DNA of 64,000 nucleotides, taken from positions 1 through 64,000 of the forward strand of contig DASTPP010000318.1 of assembly GCA_035762175.1 (NCBI GenBank), written 5' to 3'. Shown here piece by piece: positions 1 to 8,296 of this stretch. Under the pieces are notes generated by a model, which saw only the letters and a program-made list of their open reading frames with translations, did not search any database and had not been told where the DNA came from. Within the stretch, counting starts at the first letter, position 1. Each line of letters opens with the position of its first letter. The position numbers were made by a program, and so were the translations under genes. Source of the stretch: DASTPP01 sp035762175 (GTDB lineage Bacteria > Myxococcota_A > Polyangia > Polyangiales > Polyangiaceae).

Positions 1-168
1 GCCCGCGGACCCCGCGGGGCCGCCCCCCGCGCCGCCCCCCCCGGCCCCCGCCCGGCCCGACGTGCCCGCCGCGCCGCCGGGCGGGGCGTCATCGTCGTCG
101 CCGCACGCGAGGCCGGCGGTCGCCAGCCAAAGGCCCACCAACAGCCCTGAACGCCCTGACCAACGCAT
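1..168 (-). CDS. Partial lipoprotein, Gly/Ala-rich N-terminus (runs off left edge)
   Basis: An ATG at 168 opens a frame that reaches the window edge, so only about 56 residues are visible. It starts with a charged tip and a hydrophobic stretch ending in LATAGLAC, a lipoprotein signal peptide with Cys22 as the probable lipid-modified residue. A short Asp run (GDDDD) and a Gly/Ala-rich linker follow. This is the same architecture as the HmuY-type lipoprotein at 5724-6731 (LYAC, then GDDDDD, then Gly-rich), so it is probably another surface lipoprotein of the heme locus, but the functional domain lies outside the window. An AGAAAGG ribosome-binding-like sequence sits about 11 bases upstream of the ATG. 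The preceding hairpin suggests it has its own promoter. Confidence 0.75.
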   Translation of the reverse strand, partial: MRWSGRSGLLVGLWLATAGLACGDDDDAPPGGAAGTSGRAGAGGGGAGGGPAGSAG

Positions 169-193
169 GGATGAAATTACCTTTCTATTCACG

Positions 194-222
194 AAAAATT
201 CACGGCCCCGTCGGCGGGGGCC
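194..222 (-). terminator. Probable intrinsic terminator after the heme operon
   Basis: On the minus strand a GGCCCC...GGGGCC stem (204-222) is followed within a few bases by a short T-run (194-198). It lies between the hmuS stop (291) and the next lipoprotein start (168). A U-tract after a stem is otherwise rare in this GC-rich sequence. Confidence 0.45.
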
Positions 223-290
223 GGCCCCACGGCGGCGGGGCGCGCCGCGAGGGCCGGGGCGCCAGGCCGTAGGGAGGCCGCCCGGCGGGG

Positions 291-1346
291 TCAGGCCAAG
301 GCCGGCAGTGCCTCGGCGAGCGAGCGCCAGGCGGGGGCCTCGGGCTGGGCATGCTTGCGCTTCCCGACGAAAAGGGCAACTTGCTCGCCGGCCCGGTCGT
401 AGAACTCGAGCGAGGTGACGGCGCCGCTCTCGGTCGGCTTGCGCACGACCCAGGCCTCGGCGACGCCCTCGCGAAAGACGTGCAGGTTGAAGGCGTGGTC
501 GAGCACGTTCGACCAGCGGTCGGTCGGCACCACGCGGCGCACGGGGCCGGTGTAGATTTGCACGACGCCGGGGTTGCCGACGAAGATCATGAAGGGCAGC
601 TCGGCGCGCGCGGCCTCGCGCAGCGTCGCGTCGAGGGCGCCCGGCTCGACGCGGTAGGCGAGGTCTTCGCCGGCGAGCCGCAGCGCCTGGGTGCGGGCGG
701 CGCCGAAGCGGCGCAAAAGGCCGTGGAACTCGTGGGTGTCCCTCAGGGCGAGCCAGGCCTCGCGCAGGCCCGCGGCGTCGATCTCGGCGTCGGGCCGCGG
801 CGGCGCGGGGGCCGGGGCGGGCTCGAGCGGCTGAGCGGGCGACTGGTCGGCGTGGGCGTGCTCGGCCACGAGCGCGGCGTAGGCGCCGGCGTCGGTCGCG
901 GCGAGGGCGTAGAGCTTGTGCAGGGCGCGGCCGCAGGGGTCGAAGAACTGCAGGCTCCGGCGCGGGCCCCGCTCGGTGTCTTCGTCGACCGCGAAGCCGT
1001 GCCGCCAGCGGCCCGAGAAGATGCGCAGGTCGACCTCGCCGACGCTCTGGCCCGTGGGGCCGAAGAACTCGACGTTGTCGTAGCGTCCCTCGACCTCGAT
1101 GACGGCGTGGGCGTTGCGGGTGATGGCCTTGACGGTGCCGAGGCCCGGCAGCCGGGCGAGGAAGGCGGGCCAGTCGGCCCCGAGGCGCGTCGCGCGCACG
1201 GGGCCCGCCGCGCCGCCGCAGGCGGAGGCGACGAGCTCGCCCTCGGGCACGCCGAGCCGGCCCGCGATGTCGAGGGCGCGCAAGCCCTCGCCGCTCTCGC
1301 GCAGGGCGAACCATTCGCTACGAAGGTCGGAAGGGTGTCGGGTCAC
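291..1346 (-). CDS. hmuS: HmuS/HemS-family hemin-degrading or heme-trafficking protein
   Basis: A 351-residue cytoplasmic protein with the duplicated HemS/HmuS fold. The first half (about 1-175) contains the GTVKAITRNAHAVIEVEGRY type strand region. The second half (about 195-351) repeats it (MIFVGNPGVVQIYTGPV, DHAFNLHVF) and ends LEFYDRAGEQVALFVGKRK. Family members bind heme delivered by the ABC transporter and either degrade it or pass it on. The GTG start at 1346 overlaps the TGA of the ATPase gene by four bases (GTGA), so the two are translationally coupled. It is the last gene of the uptake operon. Length is normal for the family. Confidence 0.9.
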   Translation of the reverse strand: MTRHPSDLRSEWFALRESGEGLRALDIAGRLGVPEGELVASACGGAAGPVRATRLGADWPAFLARLPGLGTVKAITRNAHAVIEVEGRYDNVEFFGPTGQSVGEVDLRIFSGRWRHGFAVDEDTERGPRRSLQFFDPCGRALHKLYALAATDAGAYAALVAEHAHADQSPAQPLEPAPAPAPPRPDAEIDAAGLREAWLALRDTHEFHGLLRRFGAARTQALRLAGEDLAYRVEPGALDATLREAARAELPFMIFVGNPGVVQIYTGPVRRVVPTDRWSNVLDHAFNLHVFREGVAEAWVVRKPTESGAVTSLEFYDRAGEQVALFVGKRKHAQPEAPAWRSLAEALPALA

Positions 1347-2248
1347 GGGGGGGCCTCGGTCGGGGCGTGGGGCGCGTCGGGGCGCCGGGCGTCGGGGGGT
1401 GGGGCCGGGCCGGAGGGCCGAGCGGCCGGAGAGGCAGGCGCGTCGGAGCGCGGGCCGAGGGGGGCTGACGCTGCGTCGGCCGAGAGGACGAGGGGGAAGC
1501 CGAGCGTCGGGTGGTCGAAGACCAGCACCCGGACGTCGAAGGTCTCGCGCAAGAGCTCGGGCACGAAGGCCTCGCGCGGGGGGCCGTCGCGCACGACCCG
1601 CCCGCGACGCAAGAGCACGACGCGCGTGGCGTACTGGGCGGCGAGGTGCAAGTCGTGCAGCACGCACACGACCGCGACGCCCTCGCCGGCGAGCCGGCGC
1701 AAGAGCGCGAGCAGGGCGTGCTGGTGGGGCCAGTCGAGGCTCGCGGTCGGCTCGTCGAGCAAGAGGGCGCGCGGGCCCGGGACGTCCCAGATCTGGGCGA
1801 GGGCGCGCGCGGCCTGCACCCGCTGCCTCTCGCCCCCCGAGAGCGTCGGGTACGAGCGCTCGGCGAGGGCGAGCACGCCGGCCTCGGCCATGGCCCCGCG
1901 CGCGACGGCGTGGTCGCGCGGCCCCTCGGCGCCGAGCAGGTGCGGCGCGCGGCCGAGCAGCACGACGTCGAGGGCGCGGAAGGCGAACTCGAGCCGGCTC
2001 TCTTGCGCCATCACGGCGCGCACCCGCGCGAGCTCGCGCGGCGCCCAGCGGGCCAGCTCGCGCCCGAGCACGAGCGCCGAGCCCGCGCTCGGCCGGAGCT
2101 CGCCCGCGAGCAGGCGCAGGAGCGTCGACTTGCCGGCGCCGTTCGGGCCGAGCAGGCAGACGAGCTCGCCGGGCTCGACCCGCAGGTCGACGCCGTCGAC
2201 GAGCGCGCGGCCGCCGGCGCGGTAGGCGAGGGCGCGGGCCTCGATCAC
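1343..2248 (-). CDS. hmuV: Heme/iron ABC transporter ATP-binding protein
   Basis: A 301-residue ABC ATPase. Walker A GPNGAGKS is at residues 34-41, the Q-loop glutamine is near 82, the signature LSGGERQR is at 136-143, Walker B LLLDEP ends at about 167, and the switch histidine is in VLHDLHLA. It would power heme import through the FecCD permease encoded immediately upstream. The GTG start at 2248 overlaps the permease TGA by four bases. After about residue 255 there is an Ala/Pro-rich C-terminal tail not typical of HmuV proteins, so this version is longer than usual. The heme (rather than vitamin B12 or siderophore) assignment rests on the HmuS and HmuY neighbours. Confidence 0.92.
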   Translation of the reverse strand: MIEARALAYRAGGRALVDGVDLRVEPGELVCLLGPNGAGKSTLLRLLAGELRPSAGSALVLGRELARWAPRELARVRAVMAQESRLEFAFRALDVVLLGRAPHLLGAEGPRDHAVARGAMAEAGVLALAERSYPTLSGGERQRVQAARALAQIWDVPGPRALLLDEPTASLDWPHQHALLALLRRLAGEGVAVVCVLHDLHLAAQYATRVVLLRRGRVVRDGPPREAFVPELLRETFDVRVLVFDHPTLGFPLVLSADAASAPLGPRSDAPASPAARPSGPAPPPDARRPDAPHAPTEAPP

Positions 2249-3319
2249 GGCGAAAACCGGCGCCCCTCGCGCGCGAGCAGCGCGAGAAAGAAGGGGGCGC
2301 CGAGCGCGCCGGTGACGACCCCGAGGGGCAGCTCGGCGGGGGCGGCGAGGGTGCGCGCGGCCAGGTCGGCGAGCACGACGAGCGCGGCGCCCGGCACGAG
2401 GCGCCGGTGGCCGGGGCCGAGCGAGAGGCGCGCGAGGTGGGGCACGACCAGGCCGACGAACCAGACGACGCCGGCGACGGCGACCGAGGCGCCGACGGCG
2501 AGCGCGACCAGGACGATGGCCGTGACTTTCGTCTTTTCGACGGAAAAACCAAGGTGCCCCGCCTCGGCCTCGCCGAGCAGCAGGGCGTCGAGCGGGCGGG
2601 CGGGCGAGCCGCGGCAGGAGCGCCAGGGCGGGGGCGAGGGCGAGGGCGAGGGCCGCGAGCAGGGGCCAGGTCGCGCCGCCGACGCTGCCGAGGTTCCAGA
2701 AGGTGATGGTGCGCAGCTGCGCGTCGTTCGCGAGAAACACGAGAAAGCCCAGCAGCGACGCGGCCCCGGCGTTGATGGCGATGCCGGTGAGCAGCTGGCC
2801 GGCGAGGTTGGCGCGGCCGCCGGCGCGCGCGAGCCGGAGCCAGAGCCACGTCGCGGCGAGGGCGCCGGCGAAGGCCGCGGCCTGCGTCACGTAGGGCGCG
2901 AGCGCCGGGGGCAGGCCGCGGGCGAGCTTCGCCCCGAGCACGATGGCGGCGACGGCGCCGAGCCCGGCGCCGCTCGAGACGCCGAAGAGGCCCGGGTCGA
3001 CGAGCGGGTTGCGGAAGACGCCCTGCATGACCCCGCCGGAGGCGCCGAGCGCCGCGCCGACCCCGGCCGCGAGCAGCGTGCGGGGCGCGCGCACGGCCCA
3101 GACGACGGCCGCCGCCTGGGGCGAGACGTCGGGCGCGGGGGCGAGGTGCAGCCGGTGCGCGACGACGGCGAGCACGTCGGCGGGCGCGACGTAGAAGGCG
3201 CCGACCGCCAGGCTGGCGAGGGCGCTCGCGGCGAGCAGCGCGCCGAGCGCCGGCAGCGCGAGGCCGGGGCGAAGCGCGCGCGCCGGCGCCCGGCCCCCGA
3301 GGGCCGCCACCTCGCTCAC
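2245..3319 (-). pseudogene. hmuU: FecCD-family heme/iron permease with an internal frameshift
   Basis: From a GTG at 3319 the frame encodes a typical FecCD permease (VRAPRTLLAAGVGAALGASG, NPLVDPGLFGVSSGAGLG, multiple membrane helices) as far as about LALLPRLARP. The expected continuation (LDALLLGEAEAGHLG, then VGLVVPHLARL, LPLGVVTGALGAPFF) is present but in another frame, ending at the TGA at 2245. The frame changes inside three tandem copies of a 4-bp unit (2593-2604 on the plus strand). With two copies the gene would read through as a normal 356-residue permease. It could be a real mutation, a slippage (phase-variable) site or a sequence error. The neighbours keep their tight overlaps, so decay would be recent. 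Confidence 0.85.
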
Positions 3320-5715
3320 GGCGCGCCCCCGCCCGGCGGCTCGCGCAGCTTGCGCGCGAGCTCGAGCGCGCCCTGCCCGGTGCGCGGGCCGAAGCCGAGC
3401 AGCATCAGATCGTCGAGCGCCACCACGCGCCTCGCCCGCCCCGCCGGCGTCGCGGCGAGACCGGGCAGCGCGAGCAGCCCTTCGACCCCGCCCCCGCCCG
3501 CCAGCACCGCCGCGGGCGCGAGCAGCACGTCGGGCTCCGCCGCCACGGCCGCCTCGGCCGTCAGCGCCTTGCTGCCCTCGATCGCCGCCGCGGCGTTCTC
3601 GCCCCCCGCGAGCCGCACCATCGCGTCGGCCGCGGTGCCGCGCCCCGACACGAACGCGCCTTGGCCGCCCCGCACGAGCACCGGCAAGACCCGGGGCTTC
3701 GCCGGCGCCGCCGCGACGATCTCGCCGGCCGCGCGCACGTCGCGGTCGATGGCGGCGGCGATCGGCTCGGCGGCCGCCTCCCGCCCGAGCAGCCGCGCGA
3801 CGGCGCGCACCTTGCCCTTCGCCCCCTCGGGCGAGTGCTCGCCCGGCACGATCTCGAGCCGCACGCCGGCGGCCCGAATCTGCTCGAGCGCCGCCGGCGG
3901 GCCCGCCTCGGCGGCGGCGACGACCAGCGTCGGCCGGAGGGCGAGGATGCCCTCGGCCGCGAGCGCCCGCTGGTACCCCACGTGAGGTAGGTTTCGGACC
4001 GAATCAGGGTAGATGCTGGACGCGTCGACCCCGACCACGAGCTCGCCTGCCCCGAGGGCGAACACGGTCTCGGTCACCGCCCCGCCCACCGTGACGAGGC
4101 GCTCTTGCGCCCGGCCCGGGGGCGACCCGGCGCCCCCGCGTTGGCATCCGGCGGCGCCGAGCGCCAGAAGCGCTGCCGTCGTCGCGACCACCGCCGCGCG
4201 GCGCCGCCGCCCCGCCGAGGCGAGGCCGGCCGCGAGCAGCGCGATGGCCGCCGCGAACGGCCGCCCTCCGCGGCCAGGCGGCGTCGACGGGGCCAGCGAG
4301 CAGCCGCCGTCGTCGGGCACGTCGACCACCGTCACGGGCGCGGCGGGGGGGGGCGGCGCCGGCGGCACCATCGGCACCGTCGGCATCGGTGGTGCCGGCG
4401 GCGGGGGGGGCGTCGTCGGGCCGGGCGGGGGCGGAGGCGGCGGGGGCGGCGGGGGCGGCGGCTCGGGCAAGAGCTCGACCGTGAGGGCGAAGTCGGCGTC
4501 GGCCAGCGACGTGCCCGTGCCCGCGACGACGACGACGCCCTCGCCGGACACATCGGTCGGCAGCGCGCTCATCGCCTCGAGGCGCGCCTTGCCGCCCTCG
4601 AGCGGCAGAAAGGTCACGGCGAGCCGGGCCGGGTCGAACTGCGCGTCGATGCGCCGCGCCGGCCCGGCGGGGACGGCGAAATACCTCGTGCTCAGCCCCG
4701 CCATCTTGCCCGCCGTCGGCCCCCCGGCGACGAGCTTTTCGATGGTCACCTCGGGGTACGTCGCGGCGTCGGGGTAGCCGGCCGGGTCGGCGCGCGAGCC
4801 GGTGGCGGCGTTCCACGCGGCGAACCGGGGGAACTCGGCCGCGAGCGAGCTGCCGCGGGGCCCGAGCGCGGCGTCGACGCCGCCCGCCGCCGAGCCGCCC
4901 GCCTGTGCCTGCCGCTCGAACGCCTCGACCACGATCGCGGCGCCGTGGCGCCGGCTCAAGAACAAGGGCCAAATGGCCGAGCCGTACAGAAAGCCCGCGA
5001 CGACGCCGCCGCCGCCGAAGGTGAGCGGCCGATCGGTGTCGGAGAAAAATGCCGGAAAGAAGCGCTCCATGTCGGCGAGGGAGGGGTCGAGCCAGTCGGT
5101 CGCCCACTGCGCGGTGCCCTCGGACCAATAGCGGTCGGTCTCGGCGTTGTAGGCGTTCTGCACCGCGTGAAAGAGCTCGTGCGGCAGCACCGTGCGCACG
5201 CCGACGTCGAAGGTGCCGTAGCGCGCCGCCAGACCGCCCTCGACGAGCACGAAGGTCGAACAGACGACGTTCGCCCCGCTCTCGACGCAATTCTCGGCCG
5301 CCGCCGCGCCGTCGGCGCTGCCCCCGAAGTTCACGAGGTACACGTCGAGGCGCCCGTCGCCGCCGTTCGACGAACAGGGCGGCGCCGTGCCGTCGCTCCG
5401 CGGCGCCCGGAAGCCCATGGTCGCGAAGCCCGCGAGCGCGCCGCCGCCGACCTCCGCCGCGCGCGCCACGTCGTCGGGCACGCCGTCGGGGCGCGTGCTG
5501 GTCAGGTCGGGGGCGTGCGGGCCCGAGAGCGCGTACCAAACCAGCACGTCGCCGCCGGCGAACGCGGCCACCGGCGCCGCGCCATAGGTGAAGCCCAGGT
5601 ACCCGGCCTCGTCGGTGGGCCGCTGCCGAACGCACTCTTGCGAGCGGGCCTGGGGCGCCAAGCCCAGGGCGGCGGCGAATGCGGCGAGCGTGGGGCGCAG
5701 GCGGGGAGCAAGCAT
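3316..5715 (-). CDS. Secreted zinc metalloprotease-like protein fused in frame to heme-binding lipoprotein (HmuT-like)
   Basis: One open frame of 799 residues covers two proteins. Residues 1-25 are a signal peptide. Residues 26-410 form a metalloprotease-like domain with HELFH at 179-183 and a downstream Glu in WSEGTAQW (about 199). A polyproline linker (about 415-460) leads to a MYXO-CTERM-like tail: GGCS with Cys472, a hydrophobic helix, then RRRR at 503-506. Without a stop, the frame runs into a lipoprotein signal (LALGAAGC, Cys524) and a periplasmic heme/siderophore-binding domain (ERLVTVGGAVTETVFALG ... RVVALDDLMLLGFGPRTG) typical of HmuT/BtuF. A GTG at 4191 (residue 509) could start the binding protein separately. 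The TGA overlaps the permease GTG by four bases. It may be a true fusion or two genes that share a frame. Confidence 0.8.
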   Translation of the reverse strand: MLAPRLRPTLAAFAAALGLAPQARSQECVRQRPTDEAGYLGFTYGAAPVAAFAGGDVLVWYALSGPHAPDLTSTRPDGVPDDVARAAEVGGGALAGFATMGFRAPRSDGTAPPCSSNGGDGRLDVYLVNFGGSADGAAAAENCVESGANVVCSTFVLVEGGLAARYGTFDVGVRTVLPHELFHAVQNAYNAETDRYWSEGTAQWATDWLDPSLADMERFFPAFFSDTDRPLTFGGGGVVAGFLYGSAIWPLFLSRRHGAAIVVEAFERQAQAGGSAAGGVDAALGPRGSSLAAEFPRFAAWNAATGSRADPAGYPDAATYPEVTIEKLVAGGPTAGKMAGLSTRYFAVPAGPARRIDAQFDPARLAVTFLPLEGGKARLEAMSALPTDVSGEGVVVVAGTGTSLADADFALTVELLPEPPPPPPPPPPPPPGPTTPPPPPAPPMPTVPMVPPAPPPPAAPVTVVDVPDDGGCSLAPSTPPGRGGRPFAAAIALLAAGLASAGRRRRAAVVATTAALLALGAAGCQRGGAGSPPGRAQERLVTVGGAVTETVFALGAGELVVGVDASSIYPDSVRNLPHVGYQRALAAEGILALRPTLVVAAAEAGPPAALEQIRAAGVRLEIVPGEHSPEGAKGKVRAVARLLGREAAAEPIAAAIDRDVRAAGEIVAAAPAKPRVLPVLVRGGQGAFVSGRGTAADAMVRLAGGENAAAAIEGSKALTAEAAVAAEPDVLLAPAAVLAGGGGVEGLLALPGLAATPAGRARRVVALDDLMLLGFGPRTGQGALELARKLREPPGGGAP

Positions 5716-5723
5716 GGGACCGC

Positions 5724-6731
5724 TCAGGGCGCCAGCGGCGCGACCCGGATCAAGTAGCGCGCGCTGGGGGTGGCGGGGGTCGGCCCCGTGCCCAAGGTCC
5801 CGTCCGGGGACGCGTAGTAGTTCAAATACGCCAACTTGAAAACCGAGGCGTCGGGGCGGCGTATCAAAAAGGTCTTGTTCGGTACCGGAGACAGGACCGT
5901 GGCGCCGCTGACGAGGTCGAAGCTATACCAGCTCGTGGTCGAGGAAAGGACTTGCCCGTCCTCGGTCAGCTTGGGCGAGCAATCTTCTTCGAGAAAGTCT
6001 TCGGCGCCGAAGGCCGCGCCCGCGACGTCGGCCGGGCCGACCTGGTCGAACGCCTTCTCGACGACGGCCACCGCGCGCCCCCCCGGCCCCCCGTCGCCGC
6101 CGTTGGCGAAGGAGACCGCGCGCTTGAACGAGATGTCCCAGTCGGTCGACGTGCGCGCGGCCGGGTCGGTGAGGTCGACGCGCGAGGCGGTGGCGAGCGA
6201 CACGTACACGCGAGGGTTCTGGGACGCTTGCATGAACCCCCCCGCGGTCGCGTCGATGAAGACCGTCCGGACGCCGTTCTCTTCGTTGGTGACGATGACG
6301 CTCCCCGCGGTAACTTTGTCGATCGGGTTGAGCAACCCCTCGAGTGCCGCGCCGCAGCTCTGCGCGCCGCCCGCGCCACCCGCGCCGCCCGCGCCGCTCG
6401 TGCCTGCTGCGCCCGCCGCGCCCGCCGCGCCCGCCGCCCCAGCCTCACCAGCCGCGCCGCCTGCGCCGCTCGTGCCCGCCGCGCCCGCGCCGCCCGCCGC
6501 CCCGGCGCCGCCCGCCGCGCCCGCGGTGCCGGCGCCGCCCCCCGTGCCCCCCGCACCGCCGGCGCCCGCGCCCGCGCCCCCCGTGCCGCCGGACCCCGAC
6601 CTACCCCCGCTGCCCGCCCGCCCGCCGGTGCCCGCGGTCGGGCTGCCCGTGTCGTCGTCGTCGTCGCCGCAAGCGTAGAGACCGAGAGTGCCGAGAAGAA
6701 TGATGGAGAGGGTCGAGATGGCACGTTTCAT
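5724..6731 (-). CDS. hmuY: HmuY-family heme-binding lipoprotein
   Basis: A 335-residue lipoprotein. The signal peptide ends LGLYAC, followed by an Asp run and about 90 residues of Gly/Ala/Thr/Ser low complexity, a likely spacer from the outer membrane. From about residue 125 the sequence has HmuY features: an early strand with FIDATAGGF, the DWDISFKR block, and VVEKAFDQV. HmuY proteins capture heme at the surface and hand it to a TonB receptor, which this operon also encodes. The stop lies 8 bases before the protease/HmuT start. A 317-bp gap with an AT-rich patch upstream suggests its own promoter. Confidence 0.85.
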   Translation of the reverse strand: MKRAISTLSIILLGTLGLYACGDDDDDTGSPTAGTGGRAGSGGRSGSGGTGGAGAGAGGAGGTGGGAGTAGAAGGAGAAGGAGAAGTSGAGGAAGEAGAAGAAGAAGAAGTSGAGGAGGAGGAQSCGAALEGLLNPIDKVTAGSVIVTNEENGVRTVFIDATAGGFMQASQNPRVYVSLATASRVDLTDPAARTSTDWDISFKRAVSFANGGDGGPGGRAVAVVEKAFDQVGPADVAGAAFGAEDFLEEDCSPKLTEDGQVLSSTTSWYSFDLVSGATVLSPVPNKTFLIRRPDASVFKLAYLNYYASPDGTLGTGPTPATPSARYLIRVAPLAP

Positions 6732-7048
6732 CGGAGAGACCTCGTCGAGTGTTCGCTCGTTCTACGCCCCCGACGGCAACGGGGGCGACGTGGCGCGGGG
6801 GGTTGGTTTTGAACGTGAGGCCGACGGCGTTCGCCCGCGCGACGAACGTCGTCGGGCGCGACGCCCGGCATCGGGTCGGACGACGGCCGCCACGGCGGCG
6901 GGTCGTCGTCGACGCAGGGCTCATTTCGCACGATGAACTATGAACATAGCGTGCGGGGAGGGGCCCGGGGGGGAGGGCCGTTCAGCGCGTGACCTTGCGC
7001 AGCGTAAATCAAATATCTTGAAAGTCAAAATCGAAATCTGTCGGGGCG
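6732..7048. promoter_or_regulatory. Intergenic region between the two HmuY genes, AT-rich patch
   Basis: This 317-bp gap has no convincing gene. Its 7003-7040 part is strikingly AT-rich for this genome; on the minus strand it contains TTGACTTTCAAGATATTTGA, a plausible promoter or iron-regulator site for the downstream hmuY. A second short AT island with the CTATG..CATAG dyad is at 6941-6952. No clear Fur palindrome like the one at 10.7 kb is present. Confidence 0.35.
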
Positions 7049-8296
7049 TCAAGGCCCCACCCGCTTCGCTCGTAGCACGATGGTGCCCGGCGTTGCGGTC
7101 GTGGCGCCGTCGAAGGAGGCGAAGCCGACGAGGTGTTTGGTGGTGCCGTCGGCGGCGGTGACGAGCCAGGCGGCGGGCGCGGGGGCGGGCGGGGTCGACG
7201 TGGCGTCGAGCCAGAGCGGGTCGAACGCGCTGACGACGCGATCGCCCTGCAAGTTGGCCGACGCGAAGCGGTCGAACGTGAGCGCCTCGAAGCGGGGCAG
7301 CTCGCTCTCGGCCGTCAACGGCTTCAACTGCTCGATGGTTTCGCCGTTGGTCTGGGCGGCGTCGAAGTCGACGGCGGCGACGCCGCGCGGGCCGCCGAGG
7401 CCGCCGTTGACGCTGATGACTTCGCGGCGGAAGCACAGGTGCCACGCGGTCGAGGCGAGCGCTTGCTCGGGCGTGAGGCGGGGCTTTTGGCCGGTGGCGA
7501 GGTCGAGGCATTCGGCCGACGTGTCGCCGGGCGTGGGGTTCGCGCCGGTGCCGTCGACGATGGCTTTTTGCGTCGGGCCGGCGCCGGTCGGGCCGACGCT
7601 CGCGTAGCGCAGGGTGTAGATGGCGGGGGTGGGGTAGCCCTCGTAGGGGGTGTAGTACGTGAGAATCTGCACCTTCCACGTGAGGTCGCCGTCTTTGACG
7701 CCGAAGACGTGGTAGCGCGAATAGAGTACGTGGTCGGGGCCGCCCGAGTATTTGTACCAGCGAAGAAAGGCCCCGCCCGTGCGGTCGTCGAAGGAGATGG
7801 GGGGCAGGGGCACCGGCGGCGTCGCGAATTCGGTGATATCGAGGGGCCCGAAGGCCGTGCCCGCGCCCGCGCCCGAGACGCCGCCGTTGGTGTAGACGCC
7901 GTAGCCTTCGAAGGCGAGGTCCCAGTCGGCGGCAGTGGCGGGGTCGGTCGGCGCGACGAGCCCGAGCGGGTCGAGGCGCACGAAGGCGCGCGCGCCGACG
8001 GTGACCGGCACGCGCAGCTCGGCGCCGGTGGCGAAGGGGTCGGCGGGGGCCATGCCGCCCGTGCCCCCCGTACCCCCCCCGCCGGTGCCGCCGCTGCCGC
8101 CGCTGCCGCCGGTGCCGGTGCCGGTGCCGCCGGTGCCGCCGCCGCCGCCGGTGCCGGGCGTGCCCGCGCCGGCGCCGCCGGTGCCGTCGGGCGGGGCGCC
8201 GCCGCCCGCCTCGCCGCAGGCGAGCGGGGCGCCGAGCGCGAGGGCGGCGAGGGGAGCGAACGCGGCGCGGGGCGCCCGGCGAAGGGAACGGCTCAT
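7049..8296 (-). CDS. Second HmuY-family heme-binding lipoprotein
   Basis: A 415-residue lipoprotein. Its signal peptide ends ALGAPLAC (Cys26), followed by a Gly/Thr-rich spacer to about residue 85. The mature part has the HmuY hallmarks: DWDLAFEGYGVYTNGG, a GGAFLRWYKY segment, and a second core with WHLCFRREVISVNGG and RGVAAVDFDAAQ. It therefore looks like two HmuY-like units, each with the W-x-L/I-x-F pattern. The ATG at 8296 overlaps the receptor gene TGA (ATGA), so both are co-translated. It is paralogous to 5724-6731 but not closely similar outside the motifs. A role in handing heme to the adjacent receptor is inferred. Confidence 0.82.
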   Translation of the reverse strand: MSRSLRRAPRAAFAPLAALALGAPLACGEAGGGAPPDGTGGAGAGTPGTGGGGGTGGTGTGTGGSGGSGGTGGGGTGGTGGMAPADPFATGAELRVPVTVGARAFVRLDPLGLVAPTDPATAADWDLAFEGYGVYTNGGVSGAGAGTAFGPLDITEFATPPVPLPPISFDDRTGGAFLRWYKYSGGPDHVLYSRYHVFGVKDGDLTWKVQILTYYTPYEGYPTPAIYTLRYASVGPTGAGPTQKAIVDGTGANPTPGDTSAECLDLATGQKPRLTPEQALASTAWHLCFRREVISVNGGLGGPRGVAAVDFDAAQTNGETIEQLKPLTAESELPRFEALTFDRFASANLQGDRVVSAFDPLWLDATSTPPAPAPAAWLVTAADGTTKHLVGFASFDGATTATPGTIVLRAKRVGP

